The notes below the pieces were generated by a model. That model had not been told where the DNA came from. It made no database searches and saw only the letters and a list, made by a program, of their open reading frames with translations. From Turicibacter sp. UBA7094 (lineage in GTDB: Bacteria; Bacillota_I; Bacilli_A; MOL361; Turicibacteraceae): DNA of 15,243 nucleotides. The translations under genes and the position numbers were made by a program. The DNA is taken from assembly GCA_002493395.1 (NCBI GenBank), contig DKYS01000069.1, forward strand, positions 1 through 15,243, in the 5' to 3' direction. This document shows positions 6,975 through 14,429 of this stretch, piece by piece. The number at the start of each line of letters is the position of its first letter. Within the stretch, counting starts at the first letter, position 1.

Positions 6975-8282
6975 ATGAGTGAAAAATACCATCTCATTGG
7001 GATAAAAGGTTCAGGAATGAGTGCATTAGCGCATATTTTATACGATATGGGATATGAGGTTCAAGGGTCTGATATTGAGGAGACTTTATTTACTCAAATT
7101 GGATTAGAAGCTAAAGGGATGAAGTTATATCCATTTGGACAGTCTCATATAGAGCCTGATATGACCGTGATTATTGGAAATGCTTTTAAGGACGACCACG
7201 TAGAGGTTGTTTTAGCAAAAGAAATCGGGGCTACTTGCGTTCGATATCATGATTTCTTAGGTTCTTTAGCTAGGAATTTTACATCTATCGCTATTTCTGG
7301 AACACACGGGAAAACAACGACAACAGGGCTATTATCACACGTTTTACGCCTAAATCACAAAACCTCATACCTCATTGGTGATGGAACAGGACAAGGTGTC
7401 AAATCAAGTGAATATTTTGTTTTTGAGGCATGTGAATATCAACGCCATTTCTTAGCGTATCATCCTGATTATGCGATTATTACGAATATTGAGCATGACC
7501 ATCCGGATTACTTTAAAGATATTGATGATGTATTAGACGCTTTTAATACATTTGTTAGTCAGTGCAAAAAAAGAGTCATTGCATGTGGCGATGATGTAGA
7601 AGTCAAAAAATTACGCGACTCAAGCAAAATTATGACTTACGGTTTTGAACCGACAAATCAAGTCGTTGCATCTAACGTTATTAAAAGTTCAAAGGGAACA
7701 AGTTTTGATGTTTTAATTAATGGAGAATTCTATCATACGTTTGATACCCCATTTTTTGGAGATCATATGATTTTAAATAGTTTAGCTGTCATTAGCATTT
7801 GCTACTTAGAAGGAATCAATCAAGAAACGATTGAAAAAGATTTGTGTTCATTTGAAGGAGTAAAGCGTCGATTTGCACAAAAGAATTATCAAGATCAAAT
7901 TATTATTGATGACTATGCCCACCATCCAACAGAGATTGCAGCAACATTAAAGGCTGTTCGTCAAAAATATCCGGATCGTGATTTAGTCGCTGTTTTTCAG
8001 CCGCATACCTTTACTCGAACAGCTGCGTTTATTGACGAATTTGCTCAAAGTCTAAATTTAGCGGATCACATTTATTTAACAGAAATTTTTGGATCGGCGC
8101 GAGAAGAAAGCGGTGCTGTTAACATTCAAACATTAATCGATAAGTGTCACAGTGGTCATTTGATTACGAAAGATACTGTCGATCAATTACAGAAATATCC
8201 AACCGCTGTTGTTGTATTTATGGGGGCCGGAGATATTAAAAAGTATGAGGATGCATATACAGCGTTAGTGCCTAGTATTTAA
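6975..8282 (+). CDS. murC: UDP-N-acetylmuramate--L-alanine ligase MurC
   Basis: Cytoplasmic Mur ligase that joins L-alanine to UDP-MurNAc using ATP, the first amino-acid addition of peptidoglycan precursor synthesis. The product is 435 residues (B. subtilis 432). The N-terminal UDP-binding domain has the MurC-type loop GIKGSGMSALA (9-19). The ATP loop is GTHGKTTTT (109-117). EACEYQRHF (151-159) and NIEHDHPDYF (171-180) form metal and substrate contacts. DDYAHHPTE (312-320) and FQPHTFTRT (341-349) are in the C-terminal domain. All key motifs are intact. TAGGAGA lies nine bases before ATG 6975. The ytxG-like gene follows after 27 bases, and the order sftA-murC-ytxG-ytxH is that of Bacillus. Confidence 0.97.
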   Translation: MSEKYHLIGIKGSGMSALAHILYDMGYEVQGSDIEETLFTQIGLEAKGMKLYPFGQSHIEPDMTVIIGNAFKDDHVEVVLAKEIGATCVRYHDFLGSLARNFTSIAISGTHGKTTTTGLLSHVLRLNHKTSYLIGDGTGQGVKSSEYFVFEACEYQRHFLAYHPDYAIITNIEHDHPDYFKDIDDVLDAFNTFVSQCKKRVIACGDDVEVKKLRDSSKIMTYGFEPTNQVVASNVIKSSKGTSFDVLINGEFYHTFDTPFFGDHMILNSLAVISICYLEGINQETIEKDLCSFEGVKRRFAQKNYQDQIIIDDYAHHPTEIAATLKAVRQKYPDRDLVAVFQPHTFTRTAAFIDEFAQSLNLADHIYLTEIFGSAREESGAVNIQTLIDKCHSGHLITKDTVDQLQKYPTAVVVFMGAGDIKKYEDAYTALVPSI

Positions 8283-8309
8283 GGTAGGTTTTTTTAAGGA
8301 GAGGTAAGC

Positions 8310-8588
8310 ATGATTTTAGCAACAGGTATTACATTAACATTAACACTATCAGATTTACTAACGATTACGATTATTGGATGTTTGATTATTTTAACCATTT
8401 ACCTTGTTTTAACTTTAAAGTCGGTCATTCGTTTACTCAATGAATCGAGAGTATTAGTTAATGAAAGTACGAAGATTGTAGACGATGTTCAAGAAAAAAC
8501 AAGAGTCATGGGGGACTATATGACGGATGCGTTAATGAATGGACACGGTATTTTTAAAATTTTTTCAGTGATGAATCGTCAGCGATAG
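8310..8588 (+). CDS. ytxG: DUF948 (YtxG-like) membrane-anchored small protein
   Basis: 92 residues with one N-terminal membrane helix (about 15-37, LLTITIIGCLIILTIYLVLTL) and a heptad-like polar tail (residues 40-75, LLNESRVLVNESTKIVDDVQEKT). This is the layout of DUF948 proteins such as YtxG. An AAGGAGAGG site precedes ATG 8310. It follows murC closely and has no promoter of its own, so it is probably read from the murC transcript. The molecular role is unknown; in Bacillus the ytxGH genes are general-stress and transition-state genes. Confidence 0.8.
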   Translation: MILATGITLTLTLSDLLTITIIGCLIILTIYLVLTLKSVIRLLNESRVLVNESTKIVDDVQEKTRVMGDYMTDALMNGHGIFKIFSVMNRQR

Positions 8589-8657
8589 ATAAAGGATTGG
8601 CGAGGTAAAATAGTCTGAATAATTTTTAGGTGAAACGGTGATAATTTCTGTTAATAC

Positions 8658-8686
8658 TTCATAGGATAATCTGAAATGGGTAAAAT
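8658..8686 (+). promoter_or_regulatory. Possible promoter upstream of ytxH
   Basis: TTCATA (8658-8663), 17 bases, TAAAAT (8681-8686), 31 bases before the ytxH start. It lies in the 128-base gap between ytxG and ytxH, which otherwise holds no gene. I see no convincing sigma-B pair. Confidence 0.4.
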
Positions 8687-8716
8687 AGAAATTGTAAAAA
8701 GAAAGGTGGTTTTTAT

Positions 8717-9244
8717 ATGAAAAAAAGAAACGTCTTTTTCCTAGGTGCATTAATGGGAGCTGCGGCTGTGGCTTTATTTACACCTAAATCTGGACAAGAA
8801 ATGCAAAAGGAATTATTACAAAAGCTTGAGGATCTTCAATCAAAAGTTAAAGATATTGAAGTCGATGAAGTAAAAGCTGCTTTTACAGCAAAATTGGATG
8901 ATGTGAAAGAAGTGATTAACAATTTTGATTGGGAAACATCAAAAGCTGATTTAGAAGTAAAAGTAAACGAGGTTAAGGCGAAGTTAAACGAGATGATGAC
9001 TCGTTTAGATGAGGCGAAAGATAACCTTAAAGACCAAGCAGAGTTGGCACAAGAAGATTTAGAAGAAAATTTTACAATCGTGATTGATACGGTTAAAGAA
9101 CATGCAAAAGATATTGCTGAAGACGTAAAAACTCGTGTAACAAACGTATCAGATGATGCAAAAATTATTGCGACTGATATGGTAGATGAAGTTAAAAAGG
9201 CAACGGCAGATGTTGCGGATATCGCGATGAAAAAAGAAGATTAA
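8717..9244 (+). CDS. ytxH: YtxH-like protein with long coiled-coil tail
   Basis: 175 residues. The N-terminus KKRNVFFLGALMGAAAVALFTPKSGQE is the YtxH signature: a glycine/alanine-rich short membrane helix (about 6-21) followed by the TPKSG turn. Residues 25-175 are highly charged with K/E/D/V/L heptads and no prolines, which suggests one long amphipathic helix or coiled coil, longer than usual for this family. GAAAGG precedes the ATG. Its role in cells is not established, and the family is linked to stress in Bacillus. Confidence 0.85.
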   Translation: MKKRNVFFLGALMGAAAVALFTPKSGQEMQKELLQKLEDLQSKVKDIEVDEVKAAFTAKLDDVKEVINNFDWETSKADLEVKVNEVKAKLNEMMTRLDEAKDNLKDQAELAQEDLEENFTIVIDTVKEHAKDIAEDVKTRVTNVSDDAKIIATDMVDEVKKATADVADIAMKKED

Positions 9245-9252
9245 TAAGCTAA

Positions 9253-9306
9253 TGGAGGCGTCTACTTCAACGTTCGTTTTGAAGCAGACCCTCCACTTTT
9301 TTTGTT
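9253..9306 (+). terminator. Terminator after ytxH
   Basis: A long stem with small mismatches, TGGAGG-c-GTCT-a-CTTCAA against TTGAAG-c-AGAC-c-CTCCA, followed by TTTTTTT from 9297. Confidence 0.9.
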
Positions 9307-9311
9307 CAATG

Positions 9312-9344
9312 AAAAAGAGTGATGTTACCCCGACATCACTCTTT
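9312..9344 (-). terminator. Terminator of the minus-strand small gene
   Basis: Perfect 12-bp arms AAAGAGTGATGT (9314-9325) and ACATCACTCTTT (9333-9344). On the minus strand the stem is followed by TTTTTC, and it starts six bases after the stop of the 68-residue gene. It separates that gene from the convergent ytxH. Confidence 0.85.
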
Positions 9345-9350
9345 GGGTGT

Positions 9351-9557
9351 TTAGCAATAATAACAAATCGTATAGCTTGTTAATAAATATTGCGGAATTA
9401 AATTAACTTTACATGGTTTAATCAAAGGCGCTAATTCATACGCATATGTTATGACTTCATTCATTGTTGGATGAAAATGAATATAATCTTCTATGTCTGG
9501 ATCATAGAGTCCCCATGCCTCCTTTGAATAACAATACTGAATGTAGAGTTCTTTCAT
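9351..9557 (-). CDS. Small protein of unknown function (68 residues)
   Basis: I do not recognise it. The start at ATG 9557 is chosen for GTGAGGG six bases upstream; an upstream in-frame TTG (9575) has no site. The protein (MKELYIQYCYSKEAWGLYDP at the start) is rich in Tyr, Ile and acidic residues, has three cysteines and no signal peptide or membrane helix. The N-terminal half looks like a small folded module. A minus-strand -10 (TATAAT, about 9602-9597) and a dedicated terminator support a real gene. It lies 88 bases downstream of the regulator gene on the same strand; the acidic, aromatic sequence does not look like a peptide-pheromone precursor. Confidence 0.7.
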   Translation of the reverse strand: MKELYIQYCYSKEAWGLYDPDIEDYIHFHPTMNEVITYAYELAPLIKPCKVNLIPQYLLTSYTICYYC

Positions 9558-9645
9558 TATATCCCTCACTTTCAATGAGAAAATGTAGATTCATTATATA
9601 ATGATAGGACAGTTTATTTTGTCGTTTTTACCCCATCTTTAAAAA

Positions 9646-10881
9646 TTACCTTTGTTCATTTAGCATTTTTAAAGTATGAAGTGCCGCCTTATATTTATGG
9701 TTTTTTTCATAGAAAGATTGAAGGTGAGTAGAGTAGAGCTCAAGTCCTTGACGATCCTGTTGTTTTTTTGCTAAGGGGATGGCCTCACTTTGGAGGAAGA
9801 TTCGAAAGGAATCAGACAGAGGGGGATTGATTAAGTAATGATAGAATTTCCATTTCAAATGATAGGGATGGGAAATGCTAGAAGGGGAATTTTTAAGTTG
9901 ATGAAGTAAGTTCTTTAACTTAGACAGTTGCTGAGAATGGTAGTAAAGATCCATTAAAGCAGTGATGGCCTCTTCGTTTTTTGACTGGAGGGTAAGCGAA
10001 TGAACGTACATTTTTTCGGCCTTAGGATAATCTCTAAGAGCAAAGTAGTAGTCGCCATACCGATTGTAAAGGGTTGGGATTTGGTAGTGGGGATCTTTAA
10101 GCGAAAGGGTATTTTTTATTTTTTCGAGGATAGGATAGGCGGTTGAGAAAAGTCGTGTGTTAATATATTCCTTACTTATCAAAAGTTCACATTCAATAAC
10201 ATAGCTTAAGGCATAGGATTTTAAGAAGAGGGCGCTCGCTTCATAGGCGAATTGTACAGCTGTTAAGGAGTGATGAGTGAGGGAATAGTGTCGGGCTAAA
10301 AAAAGAAAAAGAAGCGGTTCGTTTTGTTTACATTTAATCGTTAACTGGTAGGAAAGGTCATAGTAGTTTTTACTTAACTGTCCTTCAAACAAGAGATGGT
10401 AATAATATCCTATAAATAAAAAATAATATTGAAGTTCGTCTAGGGAAAAATAAATAAGCATTTTTTCGAGAAAGAAGAGTTCTCTTTTGGCGTGGATAAT
10501 ATCCTTACTTAGAACGAAGAAGGAAAATTTAACAAGGGATTGTTGGTAGTGGAGGTTCATGTTTTCTTGATTTAAAGGAGAAAAAGAAAATTCACGCTGA
10601 TAAATGGTGTGGCGAATGGGATGTAGCCAATTTTTTTTGGGAGGCGTTGGCTGATTAGGGAGGTCTAAGTGTTGGTAGAGGGCGTTTAGGAGTGTTGGAT
10701 TAGGTGTGAGTTTTCCTGTTTCAATTTTAGATAAAGTTGAAGGGGTACAGAGGGAGGTGAAATCATCCAGTTTGAGTTTTAAAGAGAGACGTTTATCACG
10801 AATAAAAAAGCCAGGGTGGTAAGCTTCTTTTGTTGATAAACGGATTTGCATGATTTGTTTAGCTCGTTCGTAACGTTTCAT
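9646..10881 (-). CDS. XRE-type helix-turn-helix regulator with TPR-like repeats (RRNPP/PlcR/Rgg style)
   Basis: Predicted DNA-binding transcription regulator of 411 residues. An XRE helix-turn-helix covers about 25-75 (FFIRDKRLSLKLKLDDF...TPSTLSKIETGKLTPNPTLLNALYQHLDL). SKIETGK (51-57) is the typical recognition-helix end. Residues about 105-405 are helical repeats of the TPR kind (for example YPKAEKMYVHSLTLQSKNEEAITALMDLYY). This architecture is that of regulators controlled by small peptides (PlcR, Rgg, Rap-like), but no peptide gene is visible nearby, so the ligand is unknown. The first 24 residues are an extra basic N-terminus before the HTH. GAGGTG lies four bases before ATG 10881. It is flanked by unrelated core genes and looks like a lineage-specific insertion. 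Confidence 0.85.
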   Translation of the reverse strand: MKRYERAKQIMQIRLSTKEAYHPGFFIRDKRLSLKLKLDDFTSLCTPSTLSKIETGKLTPNPTLLNALYQHLDLPNQPTPPKKNWLHPIRHTIYQREFSFSPLNQENMNLHYQQSLVKFSFFVLSKDIIHAKRELFFLEKMLIYFSLDELQYYFLFIGYYYHLLFEGQLSKNYYDLSYQLTIKCKQNEPLLFLFLARHYSLTHHSLTAVQFAYEASALFLKSYALSYVIECELLISKEYINTRLFSTAYPILEKIKNTLSLKDPHYQIPTLYNRYGDYYFALRDYPKAEKMYVHSLTLQSKNEEAITALMDLYYHSQQLSKLKNLLHQLKNSPSSISHPYHLKWKFYHYLINPPLSDSFRIFLQSEAIPLAKKQQDRQGLELYSTHLQSFYEKNHKYKAALHTLKMLNEQR

Positions 10882-10905
10882 AGGACACCTCGTTTAGTAA
10901 ATGGA

Positions 10906-10960
10906 ATATTATGTATACGCTTACAGTTTAACAAACTAGGGAATGGATAAGTATGGATAA
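10906..10960 (-). promoter_or_regulatory. Promoter and direct repeat upstream of the regulator gene
   Basis: On the minus strand TTGTTA (10934-10929), 17 bases, TAATAT (10911-10906) make a plausible promoter ending 25 bases before the start codon. Nine bases upstream of the -35 lies an exact 8-bp direct repeat, ATGGATAA at 10943-10950 and 10953-10960, in a 10-bp period. That spacing puts both copies on one face of the helix, as expected for an activator or autoregulator site. Confidence 0.4.
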
Positions 10961-11009
10961 TATAGGTGAAAGTATGAAGGGATTTGACAAGTTAATCCTT
11001 ATGGACGAA

Positions 11010-11056
11010 GGGCTAAAATAAAAGGATGATTTCTGTGAGTGACAGAAATCATCCTT
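11010..11056 (-). terminator. Terminator of the mrp-like gene
   Basis: Perfect 15-bp inverted repeat, AAGGATGATTTCTGT (11022-11036) and its complement (11042-11056), with a five-base loop. On the minus strand it is followed by TTTTATTTTAG, and it begins 23 bases after the mrp stop. Confidence 0.9.
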
Positions 11057-11078
11057 GCGTGTTTGTAATTAAAATGGG

Positions 11079-12098
11079 TTATTTAAAAGCTTTTAATAGC
11101 TTATTAGCAAGACCGAGATAAGCAACACCTATCTCCTCTGTTGGGGTGAAAATAGAGTGTGAGAGGTTATTTTGCGGCTGACCAATCGGTAAAGTCGCGA
11201 GAAGATCGACGTTTAGAGCGTTAGCCACGAGTTCTCCTCCACCTGAACCAAAAATGGCTTCATGGGCGTGGCTCACAGGATTTTGATAATAAGACATATT
11301 TTCAACGACCCCAAGAATATGGTGGTTAAGGTTTTTTGCCATATAGCCTGATTTAACAGCGATATGTGAAGCAGTTGGGTGTGGGGTTGTAACCACGATG
11401 ACGTGTGCTTCAGGGATTAATTTTTGAATATCAATCGCCACATCTCCTGTTCCAGGGGGAAGGTCGATTAACATAAAATCTAAGTTTTCATCCCACTCGA
11501 CGTCGTTAAAGAAATGGTTGAGCATGCGGTTAAGCATGGGACCGCGCCACATGAGTGGTTGATCATTTTCAAGGAAAAATTCCGTTGAAATCACCGGGAT
11601 GTCAAAGGCTTTTGGAGGGTAAATTTTATTGTTGCTTGCCAACTGAAATCCTTCTTTTTTCATCTCAAAGATGTGTGGGATACTCGGCCCATAAATATCG
11701 GCATCAATAATTCCAACTTTTTTACCTAAACGGGCAAGAGCCACGGCTAAATTGGCTGTAACCGTTGATTTTCCAACCCCGCCTTTACCTGAAGTAATGG
11801 CAATATAAGTGGTTTTTTTAGCGGGCGTATCCAGCTCTTCCTTTGAAGGGAGTTGCTCAAATTGTAGTTTAATACCCCGAAATTTATAATCGATTTTAAT
11901 GAGTTTAGCTAACTGACGTGAAAGTGTTTTTTCTTCAGGGCCCTTTGTTAGACCAATGGCGATTATGAGTGTCACAATTGAATCTTTTTCATCGACAGCT
12001 AAGTGACGAATACTTTGTTGTTCACCCAATGTTTTTTGTGTACTTGGATCGACAAGTTGCTCAATCGCCTGTTTAATTTGTTCTTTTATACTCATCAT
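11079..12098 (-). CDS. mrp: Mrp/ApbC-family P-loop ATPase, without any cysteine
   Basis: Mrp/NBP35 proteins bind ATP and many carry Fe-S clusters to client proteins. I start at ATG 12098 (second codon-pair option 12095), because AAAGGAG lies six bases before it; ATG 12104 touches that site. Residues 1-90 form a DUF59/MIP18-like domain (LVDPSTQKTLGEQQSIRHL near 15-33). The ATPase follows: deviant Walker A SGKGGVGKS (103-111), IIDADIYGPSIP (130-141), DLPPGTGD (212-219). In classical ApbC/Mrp, ENMSYF is followed by a CXXC that holds the cluster. Here VENMSYYQNPVSHAHEAIFGSGGG (residues 265-288) has no CXXC, and the whole protein contains no cysteine. A thiolate-bound cluster is therefore excluded; a SalA-like regulatory ATPase is one alternative. 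Confidence 0.9.
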   Translation of the reverse strand: MMSIKEQIKQAIEQLVDPSTQKTLGEQQSIRHLAVDEKDSIVTLIIAIGLTKGPEEKTLSRQLAKLIKIDYKFRGIKLQFEQLPSKEELDTPAKKTTYIAITSGKGGVGKSTVTANLAVALARLGKKVGIIDADIYGPSIPHIFEMKKEGFQLASNNKIYPPKAFDIPVISTEFFLENDQPLMWRGPMLNRMLNHFFNDVEWDENLDFMLIDLPPGTGDVAIDIQKLIPEAHVIVVTTPHPTASHIAVKSGYMAKNLNHHILGVVENMSYYQNPVSHAHEAIFGSGGGELVANALNVDLLATLPIGQPQNNLSHSIFTPTEEIGVAYLGLANKLLKAFK

Positions 12099-12102
12099 TA
12101 AC

Positions 12103-12145
12103 ATCTCCTTTATTCAAACTTACAAAATACTTTATTTTTATTATA
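12103..12145 (-). promoter_or_regulatory. -10 element and ribosome binding site of the mrp-like gene
   Basis: On the minus strand TATAAT (12145-12140) precedes AAAGGAG (12110-12104). No good -35 lies 16-18 bases upstream. No terminator separates tmcAL from mrp, so read-through from tmcAL is also possible. Confidence 0.4.
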
Positions 12146-12170
12146 CCTGAAATTTTTTAAAATGCCTGGT

Positions 12171-13370
12171 TTAACGCTCGATGTGAAGTGGAAAAGTCGA
12201 ATATTCCGCTTCATTGAGTTGCGTGCAAAAAGGTTCGGGAAGGACGGCGCTATAGGCGGCAGTCACTGCCTGTTCGTGTTTGAGGATGGGATGTCCTTTT
12301 GATTCAAATTTACTGTAAAGTGGAATCGAAAGGTCTTTTTTTATGGTTTTTAAATAACGCTTTCCATTCGCCGTGGCCCCTAGAAGTCGAAGGTAGGGAA
12401 CCCCATTTGTCAGTTGTAAGTCATGCACCCATTTTTTTTCAGTTTGCGTCAAAATGTTAGCACACATTCGTTGAATTCGTGTTCGAGTATAGCGTTTTGT
12501 TTTCACTTGAGCCATAAATTCTTCAAATGTTGAGCTCTTCAGCATCGCCTTATACAAGCGATTTTCAATGCCTTCTTCAATGTCATGAATAGTGACGAGC
12601 CCTTTTGGAGTGAGCGTTAATATTTTCTGCTTGAGAAATGGGAAATAAGTTTCCCACGTGTGGTAGGTTTTTGTTAAGTCATAATGTTTTTCTAAAAGTT
12701 GGGCGACGTTTGCTGGGACAAAAGCTTCGATGGATTGGCCCTGCTCGCGGAGGTTTCGAATGGAGGTCGCACTTGAAATCGTTTGGTGTGTCGGAGAAAG
12801 GTCGCGATAATCACTGTGGATGCGCGTAATCGTCCCCGCTTTTATTGGACTGTGAAGTTCACGAATGGCTTTTAGGTAGTAAAGACCAAGGGTGTTATTA
12901 GGTGAGGTAGCCAATGACTGATTAAGTTTAAATTGGTCAAATGTGACGGCACTGGCTTTTGGGAGACTTAGGCCTTTTTTTAGCTGCTGGTGTAGTAATT
13001 TTTTAAAGTCATCACGCTGTGTCAAGGCATCAAGATGAATTAATTCATCAATATTTCCGCTTTCGCTCCCAAAAATGAGTTCATTTACGTGTAAATGTGT
13101 TAAAATAGAAACGGCCCCTTTAGCAAATAAATCGGCAGATTGACAACTATAGACATAAGGGAGCTCAATAACGAGATCGGCGCCATTTAGGAGTGCCATT
13201 TTGGCTCGTTCCCATTTGTTAATAATTGTCGGTTCCCCGCGTTGGGTAAAATGTCCGCTCATTACGACAATTAAAACGTCAGCATTCGATTGTTGAATGC
13301 TTTTTGTTAGATGGTATAAGTGTCCATTGTGAAATGGGTTATATTCAACGATTAAACCGGTTGCTTTCAT
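12171..13370 (-). CDS. tmcAL: tRNA(Met) cytidine acetate ligase TmcAL (YlbM)
   Basis: Uses acetate and ATP to make N4-acetylcytidine at the wobble position 34 of elongator tRNA-Met. The product is 399 residues (B. subtilis YlbM about 415). The nucleotidyltransferase fold begins at GLIVEYNPFHNGHLYHL (5-21), with HNGH (14-17) as the nucleotide-binding signature. VVMSGHFTQRGEP (35-47), FGSES (100-104), SPNNTLGLYYL (156-166) and ISSATSIR (198-205) are all family-typical. GGAAGGTG precedes ATG 13370, and TATAAT on the minus strand (about 13398-13393) is a likely -10. It is divergent from yceD-rpmF, as ylbM is from ylbN-rpmF in Bacillus. Confidence 0.95.
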   Translation of the reverse strand: MKATGLIVEYNPFHNGHLYHLTKSIQQSNADVLIVVMSGHFTQRGEPTIINKWERAKMALLNGADLVIELPYVYSCQSADLFAKGAVSILTHLHVNELIFGSESGNIDELIHLDALTQRDDFKKLLHQQLKKGLSLPKASAVTFDQFKLNQSLATSPNNTLGLYYLKAIRELHSPIKAGTITRIHSDYRDLSPTHQTISSATSIRNLREQGQSIEAFVPANVAQLLEKHYDLTKTYHTWETYFPFLKQKILTLTPKGLVTIHDIEEGIENRLYKAMLKSSTFEEFMAQVKTKRYTRTRIQRMCANILTQTEKKWVHDLQLTNGVPYLRLLGATANGKRYLKTIKKDLSIPLYSKFESKGHPILKHEQAVTAAYSAVLPEPFCTQLNEAEYSTFPLHIER

Positions 13371-13593
13371 GTTATCACCTTCCTAGCCCTTTTATTATAG
13401 CAAAGAATAGGCGAGGAGCGATAAGTTTTTAAGTCTTAAACCGAGGTGATGGCTAGGTTTATTTGGGTGATGAGACAAGAAGTTTTACCAGGACGGGGAT
13501 AAGTTTTTTAGCCGGTGGGCAAATTAAAAGGAGTGCCAGGTGATAAATTTATAAGATTACAATTCTTTTTGTTGAAAATTATCAATGGATGTG

Positions 13594-13622
13594 TTGACAA
13601 TGGAATACAAAGTATGTATAAT
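13594..13622 (+). promoter_or_regulatory. Perfect consensus promoter of yceD-rpmF
   Basis: TTGACA (13594-13599), 17 bases, TATAAT (13617-13622): both boxes match the sigma-A consensus exactly. It indicates a highly expressed, growth-linked ribosomal operon. The rest of the 281-base divergent region (13371-13593) holds only the tmcAL upstream signals and a weak inverted repeat, TAAACC/GGTTTA (13437-13442 with 13455-13460). Confidence 0.9.
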
Positions 13623-13651
13623 GTAATCTGTTGCAATTAGAGGTGATTGTA

Positions 13652-14173
13652 ATGAAATGGGCAATTGCTCAGTTAGTCAAACAAGGTTCCAAAGTTTTTG
13701 AAATTGATGAACTGATTGATTTCTCTGACATTGTGAACGCACACGATGAAATTCGTAAACTTTCAAAAGTTAAAGTAACAGGAACTGGACAACTTCAAGG
13801 TAAAAAGGTGGTCTTTAATCTTCATATGGAAGGAACAATGACACTACCTTGTGCCGTTACACTGGATGATGTAGAGTATCCATTTGATTACGACTCAATT
13901 GAGATTTTCGTATTAGATGCTGATCTCTATGAAGAAGGTGAAGATGAGTATCTTGTAACTGGAACAACAATTGAACTTGCACCGATTATTTGGCAAAATA
14001 TTTTGCTTCAAAAACCTTTACGTGTGGTGAAGGAAGGTGCTTACGAAGAAATGAAGAAACAAGGGATTGAATTTGAAACAGAAGAAGATTTGCACGAATC
14101 AGAACCTGAAGTAAAAGTTGATCCGCGATTAGCAGTTTTATCAAAATTGCTAAATGATACTCAAGATAAGTAG
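13652..14173 (+). CDS. yceD: YceD/DUF177 family protein
   Basis: 173 residues. DUF177 proteins sit next to rpmF throughout bacteria and are linked with 23S rRNA processing or accumulation; the exact activity is not established. I take ATG 13652, because AGAGGTG lies six bases upstream; an in-frame TTG (13631) would be almost at the predicted transcript start. Family features are the central LPCAVTL (65-71), a beta-rich, acidic middle, and the conserved C-terminal VDPRLAVLSKLL (156-167). rpmF begins eleven bases after its stop, so the two form an operon. Confidence 0.9.
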   Translation: MKWAIAQLVKQGSKVFEIDELIDFSDIVNAHDEIRKLSKVKVTGTGQLQGKKVVFNLHMEGTMTLPCAVTLDDVEYPFDYDSIEIFVLDADLYEEGEDEYLVTGTTIELAPIIWQNILLQKPLRVVKEGAYEEMKKQGIEFETEEDLHESEPEVKVDPRLAVLSKLLNDTQDK

Positions 14174-14184
14174 GAGGTGTCAAC

Positions 14185-14364
14185 ATGGCTGTACCACAAA
14201 GAAGAACATCTAAAACTGCAAAACGTAAACGTCGTACTCACTTCAAATTAGAAGTACCAGGTATGGTAGCTTGCCCACAATGTGGAGAAATGAAATTATC
14301 TCACCGTGTATGTGGAACTTGCGGAACTTACAAAGGACGCGAAGTAGTTAAAACTGAAGAATAA
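14185..14364 (+). CDS. rpmF: 50S ribosomal protein L32
   Basis: 59 residues, of normal length. MAVPQRRTSKTAKRKRRTHF opens with the basic tail. A zinc-ribbon follows with CPQC (30-33) and CGTC (43-46), so this is the four-cysteine (zinc-containing) form. A strong TAGGAGGTG site precedes the ATG. It is the second gene of the yceD-rpmF operon. Confidence 0.97.
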   Translation: MAVPQRRTSKTAKRKRRTHFKLEVPGMVACPQCGEMKLSHRVCGTCGTYKGREVVKTEE

Positions 14365-14366
14365 TC

Positions 14367-14392
14367 CTTTATTAATGGGCCCATTAATAAAG
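14367..14392. repeat. Perfect 26-bp palindrome after rpmF
   Basis: CTTTATTAATGGG is followed directly by its exact complement, centred on GGGCCC. It starts two bases after the rpmF stop and lies just before the terminator hairpin. It could be a protein-binding site or an mRNA end hairpin; it does not match the Noc or FapR consensus that I know. Confidence 0.75.
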
Positions 14393-14399
14393 ATTAGCG

Positions 14400-14429
14400 A
14401 ACCAGAACATTTCTGTTCTGGTTTTTTTT
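14400..14429 (+). terminator. Terminator of the yceD-rpmF operon
   Basis: Perfect 10-bp stem AACCAGAACA (14400-14409) and TGTTCTGGTT (14414-14423), TTTC loop, then a T-run to 14429. Confidence 0.95.

Noticed and set aside
12638..12829. Plus-strand open frame inside tmcAL
   Set aside because: Antisense shadow of a confidently recognised gene, with no start signal.
13449..13502. 17-codon frame in the tmcAL-yceD divergent region
   Set aside because: The GAGGTG overlaps the start codon rather than preceding it properly; too short and without other support.
13631..13651. TTG start for yceD
   Set aside because: It lies nine bases after the -10 box, at the expected transcript start, and the ATG at 13652 has a well-placed AGAGGTG.
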